DNA from: an uncultured Phocaeicola sp.
Lineage (GTDB): Bacteria; Bacteroidota; Bacteroidia; Bacteroidales; Bacteroidaceae
Assembly (NCBI GenBank): GCA_948566455.1
Contig: CAOYQO010000002.1
Coordinates: forward strand, 124,001 to 188,000
Reading direction: 5' to 3'
DNA: 64,000 bases
Within the stretch, counting starts at the first letter, position 1, and each line of letters starts with the position of its first letter. The notes under the pieces were generated by a model. That model was not told where the DNA came from, ran no database searches, and saw nothing but the letters and a program-made list of their open reading frames with translations. Below, piece by piece: positions 45,008-53,457 of the stretch. Both the position numbers and the translations under genes were made by a program.

Positions 45008-45120
45008 AAAAAGGGTGTAGCCTTAACCACAAAAGGGCTACACCATAAGAGTAAAAGGGTGTAGCCATCCAAACTAAAAGGCTACCCCCTTTTAAAATGT
45101 CCTACAGATAGTTGTAGCCC
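45008..45120 (+). repeat. Array of alternating AAAAGGGTGTAGCC / AAAAGGGCTACACC units
   Basis: Units at 45008-45022 (GGGTGTAGCC), 45031-45044 (GGGCTACACC), 45053-45066 (GGGTGTAGCC), 45076-45093 (GGCTACCCCC) and 45111-45120 (GTTGTAGCCC). Neighbouring units are inverted and can pair. The same unit forms the terminator at 18522-18603. The 373-bp gap 44907-45279 otherwise holds only this array and the terminator at 45213-45253. Confidence 0.85.
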
Positions 45121-45212
45121 ATATTTTAAACGCTAAAAGAAAAAAAACATCTACTTTTTTGCCTTCACCCATATAAAAGATGTAATCATATTTATAGGAT
45201 TTATGGTTAATT

Positions 45213-45253
45213 AAAAAAATAGCTTGGAGATATCTTTGATAACATCTCCAAGC
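45213..45253 (-). terminator. Terminator of the PadR-PspC operon
   Basis: GCTTGGAGAT (45222-45231) pairs with ATCTCCAAGC (45244-45253), a 12-nt loop. On the minus strand a TTTTTTT run follows. Confidence 0.85.
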
Positions 45254-45279
45254 CCCCAGAAAAACTTAATAACAACTTG

Positions 45280-46401
45280 TTACCCTCGCATCAGCAATTC
45301 CGGGAATGTAAATCCTTGCATGGTATAGCAGATAAAGAAGATGGTAGCACTAACAATCCACAGAATAAGCAATGTCCACTTCAACCCGGAAACCATAGGT
45401 TGCCAATTGAACACCGGACGGAAGATTGCGAAAACAAGGCTAACCAGAGGAATACCTACTACGAGGATACCTGCAATATATAGTACGATGGCTGACAAAG
45501 GAGATGTAGGCAATACAAAATCAATATCCGGAAACCAGGACATCAACGCTGCACCACCCCCAATAGCAACTGCAATAGCGGCAATGAGCAAAGCTACAAA
45601 TACAATACCGAAAACAAACAGTACCGGACTGCAAATGATAGCCACAATAACCAGACAAATCTTCAGGAACCAACCGACAATCATTAATAATGTATCACCA
45701 GTCCTTTGCATAAAAGTACGAGGTTTATCAGACTTCATATAATCGTTTACATTATTGGTAACTCTCTCAAAACCATCAGTCACAGTCTTTCCTATGTTCT
45801 CTACCGTAACAGCTTCACCACGCATGTTCAACTTCTCAGCTGCTGTACGAGCTTCGGGAATCACTATCCAGCAAATGATATAGAGAGGAAGTAAAAACTT
45901 GAAACCAAAGATTGCACAAAGAACAAAAATCAAACGGAACCAAGTAGAATCCCAACCTAAATAAACACTAAGTCCCCCTATCACGCCACCCAGCATTTTA
46001 TCGTCCGGATTGCGATACAAACGGCGACGGGTTGAAGTATAAGAAGAATTATTATCACCATTCCAGGAACCGGAACCATAACTTTCACCGGAGGCACCCT
46101 TCGTATTTCCGGAACCGGAAGCAGCATTCTCCTCAGTCCCTGTTTCCATCTCTTCAGGTTTCCCCATACGATTGATTACTTCTTCTACATCAGTTATAGT
46201 GATAACCTGAGAGCCAGCAGTCAGCTTCTCTAAAAAAAGTTCAGAGATGCGGAGTTCGATGTCATTTACAATCTCGTCAGCACCGGCTTGTCTTCTAAAG
46301 TGCAGTTTCAGATTGCATAGATAGTTATCCAAAAGGCGATAGGCGTCTTCATCAATGTGGAAAACAGTTCCGCCCAAATTTACTGTTAATGTCTTTTTCA
46401 T
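45280..46401 (-). CDS. PspC-domain membrane protein
   Basis: 373 residues. An N-terminal soluble part (about 1-105, beginning MKKTLTVNLGGTVFHIDEDA) is followed by a Ser/Gly-rich linker, the PspC domain (RRRLYRNPDDKMLGGVIGGL, then membrane helices to IPEARTAAEKL) and four or more C-terminal helices. PspC proteins act in envelope stress. A PadR regulator gene lies 52 bp upstream on the same strand, so the pair is likely one transcript under self-control. Confidence 0.9.
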   Translation of the reverse strand: MKKTLTVNLGGTVFHIDEDAYRLLDNYLCNLKLHFRRQAGADEIVNDIELRISELFLEKLTAGSQVITITDVEEVINRMGKPEEMETGTEENAASGSGNTKGASGESYGSGSWNGDNNSSYTSTRRRLYRNPDDKMLGGVIGGLSVYLGWDSTWFRLIFVLCAIFGFKFLLPLYIICWIVIPEARTAAEKLNMRGEAVTVENIGKTVTDGFERVTNNVNDYMKSDKPRTFMQRTGDTLLMIVGWFLKICLVIVAIICSPVLFVFGIVFVALLIAAIAVAIGGGAALMSWFPDIDFVLPTSPLSAIVLYIAGILVVGIPLVSLVFAIFRPVFNWQPMVSGLKWTLLILWIVSATIFFICYTMQGFTFPELLMRG

Positions 46402-46453
46402 TGCTATTTGTTTTTAAAATTTATACTGATACGAGGTTTTTAATATCCTGAAT

Positions 46454-46780
46454 CTAATAGTTGGCTATATGATTCACTGTTTCATTCAACTCACGCCAAG
46501 AGACTTCCAACTCTCCAAGAAAAACTTCCCCTTTCGGAGTGAGCTTGTAATATTTACGTGGTGGTCCTTGTGTGGACTCTATCCATTCGTAACTTAATAG
46601 ATCGTCATTCTTCAGACGAGTGAGCAGCGGGTAAAGCGTTCCTTCCACTACGATCAGCTTGGCTTCCTTTAGTTTCTGGATGATATCCGAAGCGTAGGCC
46701 GGTTCTTTGTGAAGCAGTAGCATGATGCAATACTCTAACATGCCCTTACGCATTTGCGACTTTACATTATTTACGTCCAT
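46454..46780 (-). CDS. PadR-family transcription regulator
   Basis: 108 residues. The winged helix-turn-helix is visible as YCIMLLLHKEPAYASDIIQKL, then VVEGTLYPLLTRLKNDDLL and PPRKYYKLTPKGE. It should bind as a dimer and probably represses itself and the PspC gene behind it. This PadR-PspC pairing is common in Bacteroidota. Confidence 0.92.
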   Translation of the reverse strand: MDVNNVKSQMRKGMLEYCIMLLLHKEPAYASDIIQKLKEAKLIVVEGTLYPLLTRLKNDDLLSYEWIESTQGPPRKYYKLTPKGEVFLGELEVSWRELNETVNHIANY

Positions 46781-46820
46781 CTCTTATTGGTTTACGATTC
46801 GACAATTTTCTATTTTACAG

Positions 46821-46828
46821 CAAAGATA
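46821..46828 (-). promoter_or_regulatory. -7 element of the PadR-PspC operon
   Basis: Minus-strand TATCTTTG, an exact match to TAnnTTTG, about 40 bp upstream of the PadR ATG at 46780. Confidence 0.55.
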
Positions 46829-46992
46829 GCAACTGATTGAAATAGAGCTTTTCTTTGTATGACACAAATATATGCATTATCTTAGTACTATGCAATACAA
46901 AGTACCTTGTATTTTGTTTAATTAACACTCTTCTCTATTCACACCTTATTAATAAAGCACCAAGGGAGAGAATAACATATAAGAGAAAAATG

Positions 46993-47000
46993 TATCTTTG
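46993..47000 (+). promoter_or_regulatory. -7 element of the GNAT gene
   Basis: TATCTTTG, an exact match to TAnnTTTG, 26 bp before the ATG at 47027. No TTTG is seen at the expected distance. Confidence 0.5.
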
Positions 47001-47026
47001 CGGAAAAGATATAAATACAACGAACT

Positions 47027-47527
47027 ATGTTAATTATCAGAAAAGCAACTACAGCCGATTGTGAGCTGATTCATAAACTTGCATGGCAGATATTTCCGGA
47101 GACTTACAAGGACATACTTTCACCGGAGCAAAACGATTACATGATGGAATGGATGTACTCCATAGAGAACATCCGCAAGCAAATGGAAGAAGAAGGACAT
47201 GTATATTTCATTGGATACAAGAACAAAGAAGTGTGTGGTTATGTATCTGTGCAACAACAAGGTGAAGATCTATTTCACTTACAGAAAATATATGTACTCC
47301 CCTCCTTTCAAGGATCACATTGCGGTAGCTTCTTATTTCATGAAGCCGTCAAATATATCAAGGAAGTACATCCTGGTCCATGCCTAATGGAGTTGAATGT
47401 GAACCGTAACAATAAAGCGCTGAATTTCTATGAACGTATGGGAATGAAGAAATTGAGGGAAGGGGATTTTCCGATAGGAAACGGATATTATATGAATGAC
47501 TTTATAATGGGGCTTGAGATTCAATGA
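47027..47527 (+). CDS. GNAT-family N-acetyltransferase
   Basis: 166 residues. The fold runs from MLIIRKATTADCELIHKLA through the acetyl-CoA site region KIYVLPSFQGSHCGSFLF to LNVNRNNKALNFYERMGM, which is typical of RimI-like enzymes. In motif A the usual R/QxxGxG appears as QGSHCGS. The acceptor substrate is not predictable. It is a single-gene unit ended by the hairpin at 47541-47590. Confidence 0.9.
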   Translation: MLIIRKATTADCELIHKLAWQIFPETYKDILSPEQNDYMMEWMYSIENIRKQMEEEGHVYFIGYKNKEVCGYVSVQQQGEDLFHLQKIYVLPSFQGSHCGSFLFHEAVKYIKEVHPGPCLMELNVNRNNKALNFYERMGMKKLREGDFPIGNGYYMNDFIMGLEIQ

Positions 47528-47540
47528 AAGAATGAAAAAA

Positions 47541-47590
47541 TTAAAGGCTGCGCAAGGTTCTCTTTTGAACTGCGCAGCCTTTAATTTTTA
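47541..47590. terminator. Bidirectional terminator between GNAT and POT genes
   Basis: TTAAAGGCTGCGCA (47541-47554) pairs with TGCGCAGCCTTTAA (47571-47584), a 14-bp stem with an inner GTTC/GAAC pair in the loop. T-rich sequence follows on the plus strand and A-rich precedes, so it serves both convergent genes. Confidence 0.88.
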
Positions 47591-47598
47591 ATTTCTAA

Positions 47599-49161
47599 TT
47601 ATTCCGTTACTCGTTCTAACCATTTTACCATGCCAAACATAACGCCCATTGACACAAGACAAATAACAAAGAACACAGTCCAGCACTGCCAGATAGGAAT
47701 CTTATTATACATCATAGGACCAAGGAATAAGAAGAGATTTCCTATTGCTGTTGCACCCAACCACAAGCCTTGACACAAGCCCTGAATATGTTTGGGAGCT
47801 ACCTTAGAAACAAATGAAAGCCCCAATGGTGAAATGAAAAGTTCAGCTACAGTCAGGAAGAAATAAACCACTATCAATACCCATGGTCCGGCTTTCAACC
47901 CAGCTTTGGCAGAATCCGCCATTGCCTTAAATTCAGTACCTGACGGGTAACCTTGCATTGCCGAATAAATGGTAAGGAATAAGAATGCAAGTCCTGCAAT
48001 CCCCATACCGATGGCAATCTTCTTAGGAGTAGAGATTTGCTGACCACGACGAGCCAATGTACCAAAGAAGAGCATGATGAGCGGAGTAAGTACTATCACA
48101 AAGAACGGATTCACAGCTTGCCAAATTTCGGGTGCAATACTATCGGTTACTACGAAGTCGCGGGCAAAAAGTGAAAGCGACTGTCCATTCTGGTGGAATG
48201 AGAACCAGAAGAAAATCACGATACCTAATACTGCAAACAGTGCATATAAACGTTGCTTTATCTCTTTTGCCATAGCTGCTTTCTCGGCAGGTGTATAAGT
48301 CACCGATTCCTGTTTTTCCTTCTTGCCCGGTGTAGGGAATACCTTCCGACAAGCAATGAAAATAAAGAGAGAAATAAGCATAGCTACTACCGAAGCTATG
48401 AATGAATAGTGGATACCTGTATTGAATACGTCAAGATATTGGGTACAGAAAACACTCAAATCACTTGTTACCGTACCTCCTACTTTGACAACCAGTTCAT
48501 TCAGATTAGAGAGATTATCAGAAGCCATATTGCCACCTTCCTTAATATATTGATGGCACAATGCAGGCAGATCAGCATTATACATCATGCTATGAACCTT
48601 CAGCCACCATTCTCTAAGCAAGGGAGCAACAAAAGGCGCAATCAACCCACCAATATTGATAAATACATAGAATATCTGAAAGCCGGAATCACGACGGCTC
48701 TTAGCCAGCTTCAAGGCTTCAGGTCCTTTTTTCTCAGCTTCTTTCTCAAGGTTGTCGTACATCTGGCCTACGATAGCCTGTAAGTTTCCTTTAAAAAGTC
48801 CGTTACCGAAAGCAATGAAAAACAAAGAGACACAAGTCAAAGGAAGCAACCAACCAATATTTTCAGCAGTGGACAGTACAGGAATAGATAGAATGACATA
48901 ACCCAATGACATCACTATCAATCCTGACATGATTGTTCCTTTATAGTTTTGCGTCCTATCGGCAATAATACCGCCTACCAAACTCAGTACATAGATACCA
49001 CAATAAAAGACTGAGTAGATAATGGAACTGGTTTCGTCACTCAGGCCGAATTTGGAGCAGAGGAACAGTACCAGTACGGCATTCATGATGTAGTAGCCGA
49101 ACCTTTCGCCCATATTGGAGATAGCAGCTGCCAACAGACCTTTAGGATGATTCTTGAACAT
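47599..49161 (-). CDS. POT-family proton-coupled peptide transporter
   Basis: Inner-membrane transporter of 520 residues with about 14 helices. The family motif near the N-terminus is seen in NMGERFGYYIMNAVLVLFL (ExxERFxYY type), with GGIIADR and FFIAFGNGLFKGNLQAIVG after it. It imports di- and tripeptides. A TATATTTG promoter element (49213-49220) precedes it and a shared terminator ends it. Confidence 0.93.
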   Translation of the reverse strand: MFKNHPKGLLAAAISNMGERFGYYIMNAVLVLFLCSKFGLSDETSSIIYSVFYCGIYVLSLVGGIIADRTQNYKGTIMSGLIVMSLGYVILSIPVLSTAENIGWLLPLTCVSLFFIAFGNGLFKGNLQAIVGQMYDNLEKEAEKKGPEALKLAKSRRDSGFQIFYVFINIGGLIAPFVAPLLREWWLKVHSMMYNADLPALCHQYIKEGGNMASDNLSNLNELVVKVGGTVTSDLSVFCTQYLDVFNTGIHYSFIASVVAMLISLFIFIACRKVFPTPGKKEKQESVTYTPAEKAAMAKEIKQRLYALFAVLGIVIFFWFSFHQNGQSLSLFARDFVVTDSIAPEIWQAVNPFFVIVLTPLIMLFFGTLARRGQQISTPKKIAIGMGIAGLAFLFLTIYSAMQGYPSGTEFKAMADSAKAGLKAGPWVLIVVYFFLTVAELFISPLGLSFVSKVAPKHIQGLCQGLWLGATAIGNLFLFLGPMMYNKIPIWQCWTVFFVICLVSMGVMFGMVKWLERVTE

Positions 49162-49212
49162 AGATATAAGTTTTTTAAATTAGTAATTAGATTGATTTTC
49201 GTTTATTAAATG

Positions 49213-49220
49213 CAAATATA
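49213..49220 (-). promoter_or_regulatory. -7 element of the POT transporter gene
   Basis: Minus-strand TATATTTG, about 52 bp upstream of the ATG at 49161, in the gap after ybaK. Confidence 0.45.
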
Positions 49221-49255
49221 TACATTTTGCTGAAATAACCTGTAAAAAAGTGAAA

Positions 49256-49735
49256 TTAGTCATGAAAAAGGATGCAAACTTCAGCATGAACCTCCTTAAT
49301 TAAATCATTTGGATCAAGTTTAAGTTGCAGGCCACGCTGACCCGCACTTATGTAGATATAAGGATAATTGAGACAAGATTCATGAATGTATGTAGGGAAA
49401 GGTTTCTTCATACCGATAGGAGTACATCCACCACGAATATATCCCGTCAAAGGAAGTAATTCTTTCATCGGAATAAGATCACACTTCTTATTACCGGAAG
49501 CTTTAGCCGCCAATTTTAAATCTACCTCATGCTCACCGGGGATGACACATACGAAATAGCCATTCTTATCGCCATGCAGGACAAGGGTTTTGAATACCTG
49601 TTCGATATTCTCCCCCAAACTATCAGCCACATGAATAGCGCTTAAATCGTTTTCATCCACCTCATAGGGAATGAGTTCGTATGGTATTTTGGCTTTATCC
49701 AAAAGCCTCGCCGCATTCGTCTTATTGATTTTCAT
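49256..49735 (-). CDS. ybaK: Cys-tRNA(Pro) deacylase YbaK
   Basis: 159 residues. The trans-editing domain shows VFKTLVLHGDKNGYFVCVIP with the family lysine, KLAAKASGNKK and the loop GYIRGGCTPIGMKK. It hydrolyses Cys-tRNA(Pro) made by misacylation. The ATG is 3 bp after the uvrA stop, so it is the last gene of the transcript that includes uvrA. Confidence 0.93.
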   Translation of the reverse strand: MKINKTNAARLLDKAKIPYELIPYEVDENDLSAIHVADSLGENIEQVFKTLVLHGDKNGYFVCVIPGEHEVDLKLAAKASGNKKCDLIPMKELLPLTGYIRGGCTPIGMKKPFPTYIHESCLNYPYIYISAGQRGLQLKLDPNDLIKEVHAEVCILFHD

Positions 49736-49738
49736 AAT

Positions 49739-52567
49739 TTATCCTTTTAATTCTTCTCGCAAAAACTTAGGGGTATATCCCTTCTTACTCTTGGCCACTT
49801 CTTCCGGTGTGCCGCAACTGAGGAGTTGCCCCCCACCCTTACCACCATCAGGTCCCATATCGATGATATAATCAGCCATCTTGATAACATCCAGATTATG
49901 CTCGATGACAATCACTGTGTTACCTTTGTCCACCAATTTATTAAGCACATTCATCAGTACGCGAATGTCTTCGAAATGAAGTCCGGTAGTAGGCTCATCC
50001 AGAATATAAAGGGTTTTCCCCGTATCTCGCTTGGAAAGTTCCGTAGCCAATTTCACACGTTGGCTTTCACCACCGGAAAGGGTGGTGGAAGATTGTCCCA
50101 ACTTTATATATCCCAGACCGACTTCCTGTATTACCTTAATCTTATTCAAAATCTGTGGCACATTTTCAAAGAACTCCACCGCACGGTTAATGGTCATATC
50201 CAGTACATCAGCAATAGATTTTCCCTTGAAGCGCACTTCCAATGTCTCACGATTATAGCGTTTGCCATGACAGACTTCACAGGGTACATATACATCGGGC
50301 AGGAAGTTCATTTCAATTGTTTTGTAACCATTTCCCTGGCATGCTTCACAACGTCCGCCACTCACATTAAAGGAGAAGCGCCCCGGCTTATAACCGCGTA
50401 TCTTGGCTTCCGGTAATCCTACAAACAAATTACGAATATCAGAAAAAACTCCCGTATAAGTGGCCGGATTAGAACGCGGCGTACGTCCCAGCGGAGACTG
50501 ATCCACATTTACCACCTTATCGACGTTTTCCAATCCTTCGATGGTATCGTATTCCAGGGGATCCTGAAGCGAGCGATAGAACTTCTGCGAAAGAATAGGT
50601 TGCAATGTTTCGTTGATAAGCGTAGATTTTCCGCTACCGGATACACCGGTGACACAAATCAACTTACCAAGAGGAAATTCCACATCCACCCCTTTCAGGT
50701 TATTCCCCCGTGCACCACGTAGCCAAAGGCTATGTCCATTACCTTCACGACGTTTTTGGGGGATTTCTATCTCACGTTCACCATTAAGATATTGTGATGT
50801 CAGCGTATGTGTCTCTAACATTTCTTTCGGAGTTCCTGCAAAAACAACCTCACCACCCAAGCGTCCGGCTTTCGGGCCCATATCAATCACATAATCGGCA
50901 GCCATCATCATATCCTTATCATGCTCCACAACAATGACGGAGTTACCGATATCCCTCAGCTCCTTCAGAGAATGAATAAGCCGCTGATTATCCCGCTGAT
51001 GCAAGCCAATACTAGGCTCATCAAGGATATAAAGTACATTCACCAATTGCGAACCGATTTGGGTAGCCAAACGAATACGCTGGCTCTCACCACCGGAAAG
51101 GGTTACAGAACCACGGTCAAGAGCAAGATAATCTAATCCGACATCCAACAGGAATTTCAAACGGGTGCGGATTTCTTTCAATATCTCGACAGCAATTTGT
51201 TTCTGTTTATTATCCAGATACTGATCGACATTCATCAGCCAGTCGTAAAGCTCATTGATATCCATACAAGACAGTTCATAGATATTCTTATCATGGATAC
51301 GGAAATGAAGGGCTTCTTTATTCAATCTCGCTCCTTTACATTCAGGGCATACAGTAGTTTTAGCAAACTGTTCCGCCCACTTTTGTGCAGTGGCGGAAGC
51401 ATCCTTTTCCTGTAACATCTGAATATACTTCACTACTCCCTCAAACGTTACAAAGTAATCGGAGGAAGTGCCGATAAGAGAGCTTTTAATCTTAATACGT
51501 TCATCCGAACCGTAGAGAATTTCATCAATGGCTTCATCCGGCAACTCCTTAACAGGAGTCTTCAAGGTAGCTTCATATTTTTCCAATAAAGCGGCAATCT
51601 GCCAGAAAATCATGCTATTCTTGTACTTACCTAATGGAATGACAGCTCCTTCGTATATAGAAAGTTCCCGATCCGGAATCACTTTTTCCACATCAATCTG
51701 ATTCACAACTCCCAATCCCTTACATTTAGGGCAAGCACCTTGAGGAGAGTTGAATGAAAAATTGTGGGGTGCCGGCTCACGGTAGGACAACCCGGTAACA
51801 GGGCACATTAACCGCTTGCTATAATGACGTACATTTTCGGACTGTAAATCAAGTATCATCAACAACCCGTCACCTTGTTGCATTGCGGTAGCCACACTGT
51901 TTTTCAGACGCACGTCATCTTTATCCGTCACAACCAGCTTATCAACAACTACTTCTATATCATGATTCTTATAACGATCCAACTTCATGCCGGGTAATGC
52001 CTCCTTGATTTCACCGTCTACACGAACATAGAGATACCCCTTCTTACGCACCTGTTCGAACAGTTCCTTATAATGTCCCTTACGAGTACGAACTAATGGA
52101 GCCAAAATATAAATTTTCTTGCCTTTATAATCATTCAGGATTAAATCAAGGATTTGCTCTTCAGTGTATTTCACCATTCTCTCACCCGAAAGATAAGAAT
52201 AGGCTATACCGGCACGTGCATAAAGCAAACGCAAATAATCATAAATTTCCGTTGTAGTGCCGACTGTAGAACGGGGATTCTTATTCGTCGTTTTTTGTTC
52301 AATAGAAATAACCGGACTTAATCCCGTAATTTTATCGACATCGGGACGTTCCAGATTTCCCAGGAAATTGCGGGCATACGCAGAAAATGTTTCGATATAC
52401 CGACGCTGTCCTTCGGCAAAAATCGTGTCGAATGCCAACGACGACTTGCCGCTTCCGCTTAGTCCCGTAATAACGGTAAGACTGTTACGGGGAATTTCCG
52501 CATCGATATTTTTTAGATTGTGCACGCGCGCACCATATACATTGATGTATTCTGTTTCTTCTGTCAT
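49739..52567 (-). CDS. uvrA: Excinuclease ABC subunit A
   Basis: Damage-recognition ATPase of nucleotide excision repair, 942 residues. First Walker A GLSGSGKSSLAFDT, a zinc site CPVTG...CPKCKG, signature LSGGESQRIRLA, then second Walker A GVSGSGKSTLINE, the second zinc site CEACQGNGY...CEVCHGK and a second LSGGESQRVKLA. ATG and the stop of the upstream gene abut (TAAATG). ybaK follows after 3 bp. uvrB is 7 kb away on the other strand. Confidence 0.97.
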   Translation of the reverse strand: MTEETEYINVYGARVHNLKNIDAEIPRNSLTVITGLSGSGKSSLAFDTIFAEGQRRYIETFSAYARNFLGNLERPDVDKITGLSPVISIEQKTTNKNPRSTVGTTTEIYDYLRLLYARAGIAYSYLSGERMVKYTEEQILDLILNDYKGKKIYILAPLVRTRKGHYKELFEQVRKKGYLYVRVDGEIKEALPGMKLDRYKNHDIEVVVDKLVVTDKDDVRLKNSVATAMQQGDGLLMILDLQSENVRHYSKRLMCPVTGLSYREPAPHNFSFNSPQGACPKCKGLGVVNQIDVEKVIPDRELSIYEGAVIPLGKYKNSMIFWQIAALLEKYEATLKTPVKELPDEAIDEILYGSDERIKIKSSLIGTSSDYFVTFEGVVKYIQMLQEKDASATAQKWAEQFAKTTVCPECKGARLNKEALHFRIHDKNIYELSCMDINELYDWLMNVDQYLDNKQKQIAVEILKEIRTRLKFLLDVGLDYLALDRGSVTLSGGESQRIRLATQIGSQLVNVLYILDEPSIGLHQRDNQRLIHSLKELRDIGNSVIVVEHDKDMMMAADYVIDMGPKAGRLGGEVVFAGTPKEMLETHTLTSQYLNGEREIEIPQKRREGNGHSLWLRGARGNNLKGVDVEFPLGKLICVTGVSGSGKSTLINETLQPILSQKFYRSLQDPLEYDTIEGLENVDKVVNVDQSPLGRTPRSNPATYTGVFSDIRNLFVGLPEAKIRGYKPGRFSFNVSGGRCEACQGNGYKTIEMNFLPDVYVPCEVCHGKRYNRETLEVRFKGKSIADVLDMTINRAVEFFENVPQILNKIKVIQEVGLGYIKLGQSSTTLSGGESQRVKLATELSKRDTGKTLYILDEPTTGLHFEDIRVLMNVLNKLVDKGNTVIVIEHNLDVIKMADYIIDMGPDGGKGGGQLLSCGTPEEVAKSKKGYTPKFLREELKG

Positions 52568-53287
52568 TTATCTTAATATATTAATATCACTTTTAATCTT
52601 GTAATTAACTCCATCTGCTCCCACCGCTTCTACCACTATAAAATAAACACCTTCAGGAACATTCTTTCCATGCGCAGTACCGTCCCATCCTGCATCAATA
52701 TTCTGCAATCCCCAGCGGTAAAGTTCCTGTCCCCAGCGATTGAAAACATACGCATTGAAGCGAACCAGCGACTTGTGCTTTACACGAAACACATCATTCA
52801 CTCCGTCGCCATTAGGCGAAAAAGCATTCGGCACTTTAAGCTCCGATTCAGTAATACGAATCATAAAAGTACCGGAGGTATTCGTTGCTTCTGTCTCAAC
52901 ATCCGTCATAGTCAAACGGACATAAAACATACCGGATTCCTGAAAACTATAAATAGTTTCAGCATCAAAGCGCGTCAGGAAAATATCATTGAAAGCTGCG
53001 TCGCGAGAGAAGTTCCATTCATAACGGAAGTTTGCAGTCTCATCCGATGGCTCCCCGGAGTCTTCATCTCTCCACATAAAACGAAATTCAAGAGGAGCGG
53101 CACCCGTATAGGTATCATCCGGAGAGATAGAAACGTTCTCTTCCGGAGCTACTCCGTTTTCGGAAAGCAAAATAGCCACGGGAGACACTTCCAAGACTCC
53201 TGTCCTTCCCCCGTCAGCCCACACCGGTAAATACCCGAGCAACAGTATCGCCACACAACCGATATATGAAAACAATCCGCATCGCAT
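52568..53287 (-). CDS. Exported protein with T9SS type-B sorting (CHU_C) domain
   Basis: 239 residues. The signal peptide starts MRCGLFSYIGCVAILLLG. A middle PKD/Ig-like region (about 60-145) is followed by the gliding-motility-associated C-terminal domain, with VPNAFSPNGDGVNDVFRV, VFNRWGQELYRW and GWDGTAHGKNVPEGVYF. Such domains normally direct export by the type IX system. No T9SS genes are in the window. I chose the ATG at 53287 because of the signal peptide. The uvrA start directly follows its stop. Confidence 0.85.
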   Translation of the reverse strand: MRCGLFSYIGCVAILLLGYLPVWADGGRTGVLEVSPVAILLSENGVAPEENVSISPDDTYTGAAPLEFRFMWRDEDSGEPSDETANFRYEWNFSRDAAFNDIFLTRFDAETIYSFQESGMFYVRLTMTDVETEATNTSGTFMIRITESELKVPNAFSPNGDGVNDVFRVKHKSLVRFNAYVFNRWGQELYRWGLQNIDAGWDGTAHGKNVPEGVYFIVVEAVGADGVNYKIKSDINILR

Positions 53288-53382
53288 AATACCTGCAAAA
53301 ATAACGGTTTCCCAGCGAATATCAGCGGATACATAAGATTTTTCAGTTTTAAAATGCACAATATTATTTCTTAACGCATTCC

Positions 53383-53415
53383 TTTCGTTAAATTTAGGCA
53401 AAATCCTTACCTTTG
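53383..53415 (+). promoter_or_regulatory. Promoter of the LysM-protein gene
   Basis: TACCTTTG (53408-53415), exact -7 match, with TTTC (53383-53386) 21 bp upstream. The ATG at 53458 is 42 bp downstream. Confidence 0.6.
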
Positions 53416-53457
53416 CAGCTACTTTGGGAAATTGTAAACGTAAACCAACGATATCGA

